A DNA stretch of 64,000 nt from the NCBI GenBank assembly GCA_029851415.1, contig CM056741.1, forward strand, positions 146,060,522-146,124,521, written 5' to 3'. Shown here piece after piece: positions 26,301 to 41,300 of the stretch (positions within the stretch are counted from its first letter, which is position 1; each line of letters begins with the position of its first letter). Made by a program: the position numbers and the translations under genes. This DNA comes from Eretmocerus hayati. Its lineage: Eukaryota; Arthropoda; Insecta; Hymenoptera; Aphelinidae. The notes below the pieces were generated by a model, which did no database searches, was not told where the DNA came from, and saw only the letters and a list, made by a program, of their open reading frames with translations.

Positions 26301-29300
26301 CTTCGTCGTTTTGCGAGCAAGAATTATCCGCCCGATGCTATATGGTGTATTTTGTGAACGCGGTGTACATTGTACAGACACATAGATCCTATCACTGCGA
26401 TTAATAGCGGCTTTTACGGGAGGTTTACGGCTTTCAAGAGTGGGATATTTTGCGAGAAAGGGCCTAGAATCACGAATTTTTGAACTCGCGTAAATTGGTA
26501 GGCTTAGAAAGTCGTTGTCAGAGCTATTGTTGCTCTATACTTGGGCTAATACTCGATATGGTGTGTGCACAAGTGCGAAAACTAAATTGCTTTTCACGAG
26601 TGTGTAATGGTATAGAGTGCGCAAATTTGCTGGGGAGATTAGGGAGCTTGTATTCAACGAGAGCGAGAGTGTTTCTCGGTGGTTTTCGCATTGCTGTCGC
26701 GCGCGCTTGCGGGAAACCTGCTTAAGAGGGGTACTTTCGCTTTCGTCGAACTTGAATCATTTGGTAGAAAAATTGAATTGCACTCACTGCTATATTTTGT
26801 TTTTGAGCCTCTGAACAAATATTTAAATCATAAAATCCAATTGATTTTGTATCATTCTGTCCTTTGAGTAATTTTGTGCTGACTGGGACTACATACTGTT
26901 AAAATTGTCGGCTGAAAATTTGCGATAATCTCTAATTGACTGTAACGGCTTCAAAATATTCAATTTCGAGGCAACTCACAACTTTACTCAATTTTGAAAT
27001 AATAGTATCAACGCGTTTACTGCGATGAGCTCCACGCCCCGGTGGGGCCATCGATTCTTTTTATTTCAATTTTACCGAATTGTTTTAGCTGGAAAACCCC
27101 CTATAACAATCCATCACGGTGATACACGTTGCTAAGAACATAATAGACAATGCGAAAAAGGAATTCAAACATGGTAGAAATAAATTAAAAAAAAAAATAG
27201 TCTTCTCAATGAACGTGTCAACTAGAACGTATTGTATTGTGATCTATTCGATATCACGATGTCAAATGTCGAGTTTCTGGTCGTTTGTTATCTATCGATG
27301 GAAAAATATCTATTGAAATTATGATCAGCTCTTAAAATTGAAATGTTTTCGCACGATACAGACATCGTGAAGGAACTCGTAGTGACTTTGAGATAACGAG
27401 TCCCCATTTATGTGACATAAATTAAGCAGATACATTGTTATCATATACGGGTAAAAATTCCCAATAAGACGAATTCCTACACAAACTGGCAGTTTTTTTC
27501 TGACAAAATGTGAAGGAAAGTGAGATATCGTGGACGATGTTACGCGAACTATAAGCTCAGACCTATAATATGCATCTTTTGAATTTTAAGTGGAATTTAC
27601 GACTTTTAATCAATATCCCAGAATCGAAATACAAAATCGGTATGCAATTTATTCGACTAACTCGAGCTTCAGAAACATTTCGACTCGCAAAAAATCGGTA
27701 AGAGGTTCAAATATTCTTCTGCGTAATTTTTTTGTTGAACTCAACAACACTGCGTTACCATGTCGACGTTTTTATGTCAGAAACTCGGATTGGATAAGAG
27801 AGGAATTACCAACTACCAATTTTCTCAGTTGGAACGTAAAATTGTAGCATTTAGAGAATTTTGAATTGGCGTGTGTTTTTAACAAAACTCGCGTGACTCT
27901 GGCATTTCAATCAACAACTTTTGAGCTTCATAGAAAACTTTGAGACACTTGTACAAAAAGTTATATGGATAACTCATGGCTATGGATTCTTTGTTAGATC
28001 TAGGAAAAGAAGAACTCTCGCGTGCTCCATTTACTAATGCATGAGTATACGGAATAGTGTAACGATTTTACGAGAAAATTGCACTGCCACGGTGCCCAAG
28101 TGAACCATATTTGCCTGAATATCATAGCGAGACTATAGCACACGCATTATTTCCCCCATTATAGTTTCTCCGAGAACAGATCATGTCGTAATCAATAAAG
28201 TAGAAAGAATATACTGCGATGCACTCTGATGGATGCTTGAATCGCGATGGTGTCCTGCCGTGCAGATATCCTCGAAACATCATCACAATCCGAATCGAAT
28301 GTCACACAAGGTAAAGGAAGAAAAAGTCGCGTGTGTTATATTTGCCTTCCACGTGGCTATACGCTATATCGTAATCATCAGTTAAATTACACATTACGCG
28401 TGCGCGCACGGCACATACACAGAGAGATATACACGATCTATAGAGTGTTCTCCTTATCGCTTGGAAAATAATGTTCGAAACTTTGCGGCACATACGTCAA
28501 AAGTTTGAAAACTGTAATGAGGATTGAACTCTCGTGCATGGCGATGACCCTTGCATTGCAAACGACGGTCTTTGAGCTTCGATTGTGAGGCAGTAGTTGA
28601 GAGCGGCGCTTTCGAATGTAAACAGAGAGCATGCGATACACTTACATGTGCATATGGACACATAACAATGAGTATAGAGAAGTAAAACAATATTGCTTAT
28701 TATGAGAGCTCTAAATGTACTATTATAAGAGTATTGGCTTTACAAAGAGCGTATTATTCCGAGGTACGAAAAAAAAACAATGTCAGCTGCAAGAGAGGCC
28801 GTTGGACATTAGCAACTTTTCTGCTTTGTAATACTGGCGACATCTCTCTTTCTCTTGATCCCAAGGAGGCGAGGGACAAATTAGCGACTTGACTGCATCC
28901 CGTTTGTTTACTCGCGCGGCACATCATCTCAGCGTGCAATCACTCTCTCGATCGATTCCATACGCAATCAACAAACATAGACCAAGGGGCAGCCTCATCC
29001 CACTCAACACTTCGTCTGCTCAAAACTCAAAATTTCTCAAATTCACTTCATCAGTAAATTGGAGACCTTCATTCACAGTTTCACAAGCACAGATTAACAT
29101 CACTTATTGTGGTTTGAATATCACAGGGCACAGAACGCATCGACACCCCGCGAACTTTGACAATTACATACACCCGACGCGCGATTTCCGCTTCCGTTCG
29201 ACGAAATTGACCAAGAGTTATAAAATAAGCGTCGACCACGCTGCCGCCGTAGTAAACGGCACGATTCTGACTAAACAGCGTCAGCGTGGCGCATGCACAC

Positions 29301-32300
29301 ACGCCGTTCGTTCCCAGCTCTGATGTCTGCAACGGTGGCGCCGGGCCGGGAAAGGAGAGGAGTGGGGGGAGTACGTTGTGTTAACTGGGCTTTCTGATAT
29401 GGGAGATTCTGGTGAGGAGGGCGCGCGCACACCTATGCCACCTACGCACATATAATATGTATAGGTATCCGACTGTCCGGGCCCATATTATTGCCCCCTG
29501 TCCCTGATTATATTGGCCCGATGTCCATTATATGCCGTTGCAGGCGATCGGTCTTTCTATATTATGATATCGATTGCTAGTCGTGTACGTATAATAATAA
29601 TCTGAGAGTGGTGTGTTGGTATCCTGTGTGTAATGAATAGTTTAGTTGTAGTGAGAGATCGGGCGGAGATCCCTTTCCGAGTTGCGCGATCTGCATATAG
29701 GCACATTGATATGTGACAAGGTGAGACGGTAGCGAACGAGCGATTGGTTGGAGAGATTGATTCGACTCGACGTTCCATACCGATCAATCTGATATCAGTG
29801 GTGCCGATCGAGATGAAGCCCGTTGGGAAACACCGGATTGAAACCGGTATTCAAAAACAGTTTGGATGCAGGAGATGCATTGTGAATGATAAGGAGGGCA
29901 AGCGAATGATCGTTCGAATATAAGGAATTTTGAGACTCGTTTGTAATTCTCGGGATGCCAGTTTCTTGGCTGTTACTCTATCACATAGATGTGAAATATA
30001 GGTGCTCTCGAATGACAAAGTACAGCCAAGGTAGAAGCGCTAGTAGTGGAACACCACATTGACATGGGTTTTTATCCCCAAAGAATCAATCCGTCATCTG
30101 AGTAAAAATTTGACAAAGTTCTCTGATACGATATGTTTGAAATTGATGCCTGCAACACACGTAAGATTCATAAATCAAAAACCAAAATCATGAAAAAAAT
30201 GAGCTTATAATCAACCTTTAGAGGTTCTTCCACTTGAGGACCCTTGCTCAAGAATGGAGCCAATAGTGGAACAAGAATCTACCCACGACTGGGATAGGTC
30301 TTATACTTTTACTGTATGGAAATATCAGGCGGAGATGGATTTTATTCGGTCACGCGGTATTTATTCCATGCAGACCAGCACAAATAAACCACTAATTGTC
30401 TACCAAGTACTCTCAGAATGACTCCAAAGCACAGTTCCACTACAGGAGAAGAAAACGGATCCTTTCGTGCATCCAATTACTCTTATTGTATATAACAAGT
30501 GATCAACGTGTACCTTTTTTCAAAATATGCAGAAAGAGTGAATCTATAGGATGCGTTACTTCTGATTCGCGAAAAACTCATATTTTATTTAAAAAATCTA
30601 AATTACTGGTTAGCACTCATTTTTTGTTCCAACAATGGCGACTTTACCTTCTGGTCTAGTAAAATGTGTTTGAAAGAAACAGCAGTGATTGTTAAGTTAA
30701 ATTCAATAGTTTTCAAATTTGATTATTTTCACCATAGAACCAACAGATCTGCAATATAATAATCACTGATAAACTCGTTCTCACAATTTCATAACTCTTA
30801 CAGAAATCTACACAACGCAAATGAAATACACAATCACAGAATTATCGCTGATTATCTCACAATCTGATAACAGTTTGCGATCAAGTTTTGTTGGGTGCAA
30901 AGAGAGTTCCTTCCTGATGTTGGAACATAAAACTTTGGAATGGAAAGAGTAAGAAATCAAAAGGTACAGCAAATAGAAGGTCTATACCCCAATCACAACG
31001 AAGATATACAGCCAGCATGCACTGGCCAATTTGCGTGAGATTGATTGATTCATAGATGCTGAGATGTTTTTCAGAATTGTTTTAAATCTTGACAATGTGG
31101 ATAGAAGTTTGCATCAAGTCATGAGAATTATAAGAAAGAACACTCAAAAGTTCAAAAGCAAGAGCTTTCTGCATGACACAGAACATCGTCATTCATGTCC
31201 TAAATTTCAAGATCAACCATGGCAGAGAAAACCATAGCCACTTCTTGTCACACAACCCAGATTCGGAAAATTGGTAATTTGATCAAAATTACGATTGTTA
31301 AATGACAAGTATAGTGGGCTGGAAAAAATTGATACGATTTTTTGTTTTTTTTTCCGATACTGTATATTACACGTGGTATATCAAAACGATAGAATATTCA
31401 AAGTAGAAATATTCATACAACTGAGTAGCCATCAATTAGCACGCCATCTATACAAGAGTAGCGTCAGGTACAATAGTTCTTGTTCAAGAAAAAAATCTGC
31501 AGTGGGAAGTTTTTCATGCGAGGAGCTCGGTATTATAGTCGAGCTAAAATTGTCAACGCACCGTAAACATCTGATCACGCATGGTTAAGCGATTACGGTG
31601 CAGACTTTGTGAGTTTGGAATAATATGAGTTCCAAGAAAGAGGAAAATCACTATGCCCCTGCGGCGGCACTTGCACCTATACTCGACATTTGCGGTGCGC
31701 ACGTTGACTCAGTCCACTATACTATACAAGAGCGAAAGCGTATCGCTCTGAATTGCGCGAGTTCATCTAAAGAAGCGGAATTTTGCGCCATAAGTACAGT
31801 CATTGAAGCACCGGTGCATGTACCACTGAGCCTCGCTTCTCTGCGAGATGAAAAATTCATTTTGCCCAAGGCTGGCTTTTTCATTCGAAAATCTGAAGAA
31901 GAGAGAATTGAGAATCAAAGGAGGCTTCTTATGCCAAAACCCCAAGCTGAATCCGCGAGTCTCTATTTTCTACTGAGACTAATGGAAAAGCTACCATGGC
32001 TGAGTCAATTTTGTCCTGATTTTCGTTTCTCATGCGTAAGAGCTGTTGTATAGCGAGTTGGACAATTTTGCTGAGATTGGGGTGCGAATACATACAAATT
32101 TCTGGGATTATGATGAAAAGACATCTACAAGACTGATCTCAAGATTCTCAATGAGAAATATATCAGTCGTAAACCACAGGAAGAAGTAGCCGTTCTTAAG
32201 AATCGATTTTATATTCATGTGCTGATGTCTCATCAAGCTGAGAAAACATCGAGTCGTTACAGAGTTTCATGGAGCGAAAAAATGAATAGCTTGGGTATCA

Positions 32301-35300
32301 GAGCGAAAACTTTTGATGGTCGTATCTAGTGAATGATGCTTGAAATATTCTGAGATCTGTCCTTCGATACATTTACGTTGACAATAAGCAATTGTCAGTT
32401 ATGTGATCAGGGATGCCCTACTACTCTTAACGTACTCGAACCCGTTCAAACTTTTGAACCATTGGGACTTGAAGTTGGAGTTAAATCCAGGTTTGCAATA
32501 ATGTTGATTCTGAACATTATCATTGTTGCATTACATATGTCATTGTTTTGAACATAATTTCCAACGGTACAAAGGTTTTTCCAGTCAATATAAATTCTAC
32601 TGCATATCTGCAAAGGAAAGTTCATGACCACTCTAACTTTACATGAAAAATCCAACATAGAAACACTGCCTAGAGATGCAATCCTCTTCAGAAAACAGAC
32701 ATTATATTTTTCAATGTGGTTTTAGGTTACCCACAATGGATGAACACGCCCAAAGAGAGTCCAATCAGGTCAGATTCACAGAGAAGTCACTCGGATTCAT
32801 GAACTTATATGGCCGGTCATTCGTCGCTAAGTAACATCATTTTCTTCAGAGTACTTTTTTTTACTTTTCTGAGTCTTACAACTTTTGTCAGTTGGTTATT
32901 TGACATTGTAAATAATGCCGAAATGCTATCAGGAAGAATTGTAGAAAGGCTTGATTAAAGCTACAATGATAGCTCATGACCAAGCATCAGTGAAGCATGA
33001 AGAGGTTCAGTAAACAAAAAGTAATAAAAGTTAGAAAAAGTTACTTGAAAACAATGAAAATAGGTCAATTCTTTTTGCAGGCCGGTATAAACTTTCTACA
33101 CCCGGTAAAACTGTTGCACCAGAGAAACGCCTAAATTGAAGTTTTCGTCAAAAATTAATCGAATGGACAGAAGAAATGCCCGAAACTCCTTTACAAATAG
33201 ATTATAACACTTCAACTCCACTGATCACTGGCATTAGAAGGGGCGTTGAGTAAGAGGATATTCACCCGATTCATTCGGCCGTTTCTGCTAGCGCAATCAA
33301 ATGTTTATAAGTGAGTGTAGACAGATGAGGGTCACACCACAAGCAGTAAAATTATGAGCCATGGAATCTTGTTCACCTAATGCACAGCTCATTCGCAAAA
33401 ACGATTTCGAAAAGTCGACACGGCGGGAAAGCTCCATATGTACATTCGCAAAGTGTCCCACCGAGAGTCTGACAATTATCACCTTGGGAGTCATTTCAAA
33501 CAACATACATGCAGGCGTAAAGAGGAGCCAATGCGCCCACACGAAAACCCGATAATGGGCCAGCACCTCAATTGCGTAAGAGTAATACCGTGCAAAGACC
33601 AGACTCATTAGCCCACGTCTTAGCGCGCTCTAGACATGAGCCTCTTACAGTATGCAGCATAGTAGCGACAGCTTCTTGGTCTGAAATTTTCGTTTTACCA
33701 GTAAACAGGGTTTATCCATGTTTATCAGCATATTTCACGCAACTCCTGAACCATGTTGCACTTAATACTCGATATATATCGACAATTCAAGTTAAAGACA
33801 GCAACGAGTTGACAAGTTGATTCGATAAGTGCATAACACACGAACTTATATCGGTCTCACGAAGATGTTTTCCCCATCAGAGTGACTCGTTTATTTTACT
33901 TTGCTCATAAATACGTTTGGATGCACCAGAAGTCTTTCCACAAGCATATTACAAGCAACGCGTCGATCATCGCATCATCATTAATTATAAGCTTGTATCA
34001 ATTGATTTCCATTTCTTCATGTCGTGTGTAATGCGTGGCACGAAAATACTGGTTTAAGCATATAAGCGAAGTCACTTTTATCCAGAGATTATTTATCAAG
34101 AAATAGCCATCATCGGCGCCTGGGAATATCGAACATGCGGCCTCTCATTTGCATGAAAATGCCTTGGTACTCATGATCCGCACGCGTATTATACCATCAG
34201 ACCGATAACTGAGAAATTCTGCATGGTACGGTATATATCCGCTATATTGACGTTGCTTCAAGTATTTTGCTCGGCCACATCTGACATGTCAATCTAGAAT
34301 GCAATTCTGATCTTCAACACGAGAATGCTGTTGCTCTAAGATGATAGGGAATAGTATACGAGATAATGAGTAAGTGAGTAGAACATCAGAATATTTGAAC
34401 ATCGTTTTCTGATGCGATTTTTACATTGTAGCTATTTAAATTTGCATCGGTTGTACAGACATTCCCGCCAGAACAGATACAACAAATTCTAAGAGTACAA
34501 AGTTCTTACGTCAGATCAAGACAGGAGTGCGTTGTAATAAAAGACTATACGTGTATAACGGCAGGACCAGAGACGGGACACGAGTTATCGCTCTACAAGG
34601 AGTCAGAGGTGCAGCCAGATAGTTTCTGGTGATTGTCTTTCAAGTCCATAATACACAGTGCCATATGAGTGCAAAAAGTCCATGTGTACGCAGTGCTACA
34701 GTCTTATATAGCGTGATTTGAATGAAAAAAAAAGCACAGGATAATGAGGCTCTACTACATAGCCTGACGGTCAAAAGCACGATCAACTTGCAGACGTGAG
34801 AAATAAAAGAAAGGCATGTTTGCAGTCAGATTATATCACATGTAGAGTAGAGACATCAGGCCGGTCCCGCAACAATATATACAGCTTGGAAAACAAGAGA
34901 ATTTTTATACTCAAAATGGAGCGCACGGTTTGTTTACTTGATTGCGCGTAAAATTGCATTTCCTGGGCTCGGCAAAAGTATAAGTACGTGAGTGACCGCG
35001 AAATTGCCTATATTTCTGGCTCTATATAATGCCCCAACAACAGTGTCTCGTGAACTTTCACACCGCGTGAAAGCTGATGCAGCGTTAGTTCATAGATATC
35101 GTCGAAGGCCAAAAAGAAGCCGTCAATGAGCTCTGTAAGAGACACAACGTTGGGATGAAGAATCTGTGAGATCTCGTGTACACAGCAACAATACGTCAGT
35201 CAAGCTTGCGGGCATATGTAATATGCATGCGATGAACAATGGATTTGCAGACTCAACGGGCGACACTGAGTGATATTTTCGGTTGTGTTCGAGACCACGC

Positions 35301-38300
35301 GACAAAGCTTTGACTGATGAATGAGCCACAACGCAGAATGGAGCTTAGCTTAGAAATTTTTGCCTATATGCACGTGAGATGAAGCTTGCGGTGTCATTGG
35401 CATTTTTTACAGAGTCTGCCTCGAAATGCGTGAGTTGAGGCGAGCGTACAACTGACTTGCAGAAAGATGAAGCGATTGTTGGTGATGTGATGAAATGTAA
35501 TCAACGATAATAGAGGACGAAAAGATGTGGTATGAAAGGAAAATATAGCAGAATTTGCAAAAGCTCAAAAAATGGATGAAATCTGGTACACAAAAAACTG
35601 AAGACAACGCTTTGGTTCATCTCGATATTTGAGCCCGCCAATATTATGGATTTAAACAGGCGTTAGAGTTGAATCATTAAAAGTATGCAAATTGATATAT
35701 TTTCACTTTGAAACGTTTGCGAATTTCGGAGTTCAACACAGTTATGAACTTGAAATTTTTGAGGAATTTGTGCAACCTGGTTTTAGTTCAACCTTTTTGC
35801 AAGGATTTATTTTACCAGGAGTGGTAAAAAAACTCGAATGATTCGAACAGTCGCCGGACCAGAAAGGAATTCACCACTAGATTATCTTAGATCCGTATTA
35901 TTATCGTTCAAGTTTTGCATAATTTTCTATTCTATTCTTCAGGTTTAGTGTTTATCAAGACTACGACTCTCGTTCAACTCTCCTTCACTTTGTCTTTGAT
36001 CATGACTTTGGGCCAAAAATGATCATCATCTTGGTATAGAAATTCAAATCTTATCAAGAACCAATCATTGAAGAGTTTGTATGAGTGAACAACTCGGTTA
36101 ACATAACGCTCAGTTGAATCCAATTTTTCTGCTGAATCCAAGTGAATCAAAGCAATATTCGTGTGGATATCACTGCAGTATCGTCCAAAGCCCAATATTC
36201 CAGCCTCAATATTTCGCGCAGTGCATTGACACAAGGATCGCCCAGCGAATCAATTGCGCTCGTACCATCTCGCACATCAGCTATAACCTTTTGCAGGCTT
36301 GGGCGATCTCCTAAGCGTTCGTGATCCGTACTCGCGGTTATTATTTTCTCACGTTCCAATATCATATCCATACAGCAATATACAATACACAAGTGCACAC
36401 GAAAGACAAACGAGGTGAACTTTAGCGCAGATAGCCCTAGGCCTATATCACCCCATCAGAATCCTTGCCTAAGCCCTATTTCATGAGCACTCTGCTATAG
36501 ATATTAATACATATCACAGCACGGGTGAGCTTGGGATGAATCTCAAGTCGCTCAGAAATGCATTTCCGTTTGGCTACCAATATTCGCGAGAACCTTTCAC
36601 TTTTTGCACACGTGCGCGGGGTTCCCCCCCCCCCCCCATTACAAATGTCGCGCGAGCGACGCGCAATAATAGGAAACCCCCACGCGAGTACAAATAAGTG
36701 TATACTCGATGATAATGGCTCAGTAGGAACACAATGAGAAGAGCTTCACCGTGGTACATAACGGAAAGCGAGAGTATTTTAGATGGGGGAACTGCGATAG
36801 TCACTCTGGCTTTGATACGGAGTGTATATTATGCACGGGTGAAGGGCAGCGCTCCCACGTGGTCCCTCGCGATTCTCATTTTCGCTTTTTTCGCCCCGCT
36901 GCAACTGATGCTGTCTAAGAGTTAGAAAAGAGCTTTTTCGCAGGCATCGGTGGCTGCACTTGAGAGCTTTAAACTTACACAGTGAGGTATATATGAGAAG
37001 CGAGGAGTGTGGCTGCTCTATTAAGCCGTCACGACTATTCGTGATGCGGCTTGGCGAATCGTTTTATTGCTGTTTTCATCATCGTGGGCTGCCCGCCACC
37101 AGCCGCACCGGAGAAGAGCCTGCTTCTCCCGATACCCTTTTGCCATATTCAGGGTCGATACGAGGAGAACAGTATATAGCCCCGGGTGACAAGCTCTCTC
37201 AGGATTTTGAGTGTGTGCATCCTTGTACATACATCGCCGTATCGAAAGCTGAAAATCTCCGCGGTTGAATGATTCAGCTTTTTGCAGGGATGTGAGCGTA
37301 CCGAGAATATATAGGTAGGAGGCCTCTGATTGAATTCGAGCGTCCGTGAGTGCCGTTGAAATCGTGAGCTTGCATTTGCTACGAGCCGATATGAGATATA
37401 AGCGTTCACTCTAATTTTCTGTATATTGGTACAGTTAATGTAGCCGAAGGATGTGACAGATGATGAACGATTACTAAAGTTCAACAGAGATGATTTCCAT
37501 ATTCAAAAGCTTTGTTGACATTACTGCTGAGATTCTTTGCATGTGATTCTTCAAATACTTATATTGTGGATATGATGAATCGTGATTACTTTTGATGCAT
37601 TGATTATTCAAACGTGGTATTTCAAGACGAGATATGATTGAAACGTGCTTCGGTCATTATCGATTGCAACGGGGGATAAAAGATTTTTCAATATTATTGG
37701 GGAAATATCAACGAATATTGACAACGATGTATGAAAGGAACATACGTGTTTCTATGTTACTTTACGTGTAATTTTTCTCGAACTTAATTGTTGAGTTCTG
37801 AGTTGATCAGATGATAGTCAGATATGAGTAATTCCGCGCGAAAGCGGACCACGAATTGCAGACATGTCTCAGATTGTTTTTTCCCCGTTTCAATCGATTC
37901 CATAGTCCGAAAAATCAATTTTTCGATTCCCTTGAGGTCCAAAAAAGGGTCCCCGTGGAAAATTGTTTAATAGTGTTTCATGGTAAAAATATCAACTTTT
38001 TCAGTAAAATTGAAGTAGTCTCGATTTGATGCAGGGTACGACCATGCAGTTCGAGGCATTCGAAAGGTCTTTAAAAAACCTACAGAAATGCATCTCGACA
38101 AACTGAAGATTTTTTGAAGTTATGGACGTCCCCTAAAAGCAAAAGGCGAGGAACCGAAGAAATTCGATGTCCCAGCACCCTATCTTTTCACAAATCTCAA
38201 AAGACAATCATACTTCGAGGAAAAATGTTGTCTTCTTTTAAAGAAAAATAGTCCCGATCTTTGTTTTTTTCACGTTTTAATGATTTTTCCAGCTTCTCCG

Positions 38301-41300
38301 GTTGAGAAATGAGTTTTCCTGCGCATGCGCAGGAATTTAGGCTTTCAGGAACCGATTCCATTGGAGAGCCAAGAGAATAGCCTCCAAAATGACTACTTAG
38401 CAAAGTAAATTTGATGCACTGGGGCCAACACTTATATAGAGCAAGGATAAGTTGATACTTATACAATTAAAAAGACGTACATGAAAGTACTTGTTTTTCT
38501 AGCAACTTCAACATGAGAAATATGAACTAAAAATCATTTTTTAATGTCAGTCGAAAAAAGGAATCAACATTGCCAGTTTTAAAACTAAAATCTCAATAGT
38601 GAAATCCTTAGATTAACAAGAGGTCCCATCTGATGAAACATCATGAAGCGCAAAAGAACGTCACGAAACAAATGTGAAAGCCAAGCCCACCTATGACTCA
38701 ATTCTCGTAATGATGTGTGCCGAGCTCACATCTCCTACACAGGTAGAAGTGCAACCCAGCCCCATTGTAATTGCAAGCCACAAGGGAGGGATAAAAAAAG
38801 CTCGACATGACGTTCAAGGAGGTCCAGTCACCTCTAATTATTTTTGAGGCGAGGTCACTCACGCATCTCTTTTATACTCGGGCAAGCTGAAACCAACTTC
38901 GCATAATAAGGTCCTACACGACAACACTACGAATAGGTCATTACAAGTGCAGTAAGTCATTGATTCATTGCCTGGCGTCAAGAATTCGCTTATTCCTCGG
39001 CACATGAAGCTTTTTTTTTTTTTTTTTATTCAAGCATTCTCAACCTCTTGAAGAAGTTATTCTGCAATAATAATGATACATATTCATATAATACATATTC
39101 ATATGATATGATATGAGTAAAAAGAGAAAGATAACATAATGTACACGATTGTCAATTTGTTACACTTCTAACTTACACTGATTCAAAAATGAGAACAAGG
39201 CTTTGCACACATTGGTTTTTGGTTCAAAGAGCAAGGAACTACATGATAGAGGCAAGAATAGGTTTTGCTTTGAGAGTTTCGTTATAAAGTCTTTTCTCTG
39301 TTCATCATATCTAGAACACTGCCAAAGGATGTGATCTATGTCTTGAGATTGACATCCACAAGGACATTGGCTCTCGTTTATGAAACCTATCCTGCAGAGT
39401 GATGAGGCTAAGTTGTAATGATTACCTCTCAGTCTATTGACAGTTGTAATAGCTCCTCTAGGTAATTTTTTTTTCGTGAACCAAGGCTTACGTTTGCGAT
39501 TATGATGAATTAAGAAAAAATCTTTGCCCTTTGATAAGCCTTCTTTCTCTATTGAATCAAAAGTTGATTCTTGAGCTTTTTTACTGAACGTTTCTCTAAA
39601 ATCTGAGAAGGGAATTAATAACGATAGATCTCTACACCTTGTCGACGCCTCTTTTGCTTTTTCGTATGCAAATTCATTTCCGTGAATTCCCTGATGCGAC
39701 GGTACCCAATATAATGATATTTTCTTGGTTCCTAGTAAATGAATTTCATACAGTTTTTTCTTTATTTCCAAGACATATGGATTAACTCTAATATCGATCT
39801 TAAGACTTTTAAGTGAGAGGAGCGCACTGAGGGAGTCTGTAAAAATCAGGACATTATCGTTTGTAGAATCGATTGCAGTTGTGACAGCATCGAGAATACA
39901 TTCAGCAGTGAAAATTGACGTTTGTGTAGGGAGACTTCTCATAAGAATCAAATTCGAGCTTTGACAACAGCATGCACTTCCAACGGAAGTGGTGTCAGCT
40001 GATTTGCTCCCATCAGTAAATATTGCTAGAGCGTTCATTTGAGCCACTAGCTCATTCAGTATTGCGTTAGGATTATCAACTTCTTTCAGACTCGTGCCAA
40101 AATTCAGATCGATATCAGGGATAAATTTCAGAATATCATAGTCATGAATGTATATAGGATAATGAATGTCTTGTTTGATACAATGAGATACTGGTTCTAA
40201 TTCTTTGATATCTTGGTACAATACTCTATTTTTGAATTTATTCCCAAGTTTCCTATCCAGAAGAATCCTCTGAATCCTGTGTACGGTGTGATGAACTAGT
40301 AACCCACGATTTGAGTATACTTTTGATAAGTAACGATTGCCCAAGCTTTTAGCTCTGTCCTCAAGGAGCTGAACTTTGGATTCCGAAATAAGTATATTAG
40401 TGGGGGTGCTGATCCTATACCCGAGAGCTATACGTATTGCTGCATACTGTATGCGTTCTAATTTTTCAATTTGACGAGTTTGCGTCGGAAAATACGCAAA
40501 ACAACCGTAATCCACGATGGAGCGAATGAGACTCTTGTATAATATAAGAAGGATGTTAGGATCTGCACCCCACCATGTACCTCTAAGAAATCTCATGACA
40601 TTCATTGACTTGAAACATTTTTTCCGAATTGCGTTTATGTGGTCTTGAAAAGTTAATTTATAGTCGAATTCGATTCCAAGAAAACGGGCATGAGAACTCG
40701 ATTTAATAGTGGTACCCGCAACTCTAATACTATGATGTCCTGGGATAATATTACCTTTATTGAATAGTATGAAAACAGTCTTTGGCGGGGCGAGGTCGAG
40801 ACCAAGTTCGCGAAGGTTATCATAGGTAACTTTGGTACCTCGTTCGAGTATTGTTTTAGCAGATTCAACCGAGCTTCTCTTACAATACAATGCTACATCG
40901 TCCGCAAAGTGAGAGACGAGGATACTCTTAGGAAGGTCCTTATTAGATTTTGCAGAATATATATTATAGAAAGCGGGGCTCAGTACTCCCCCTTGTTGCA
41001 AGCCTTGGTTCACATGTCTCACAACCCTCTCAGTAATATTAGCATGGATTATTCTTTGGGTGAGTGTATGATGAACAAACTTAACAAAGTTCTGAGGGCA
41101 CCCAATATCTGCTAATTCTTTCAACAATATTTGTATATTGACGCTATCAAAAGCATTGCTGACATCAAGAAATGCAGCCGCTACTACCTGGTCCTTACTA
41201 AAGGCTTCATCTACATTAATAAGAAGATTCGTGATATTGTCAATTGTAGAGTGACCTTTCCGAAATCCGCTCTGGGTTTTAGGTAGCAATTGGTTTTTTT

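Larger units (their letters stand above)
25048..39000 (-). other. Middle of the 34.7 kb CLASP intron
   Basis: No exon supported by similarity. Holds a partial copy of the TTAA MITE (27011-27052), a run of 14 C (36624-36637) and a perfect 20-bp palindrome (38316-38335). The longest + strand open frame here is 31625-32053 (142 codons, ATG), with no recognisable domain. Could contain alternative CLASP promoters; none is proven. Confidence 0.45.
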
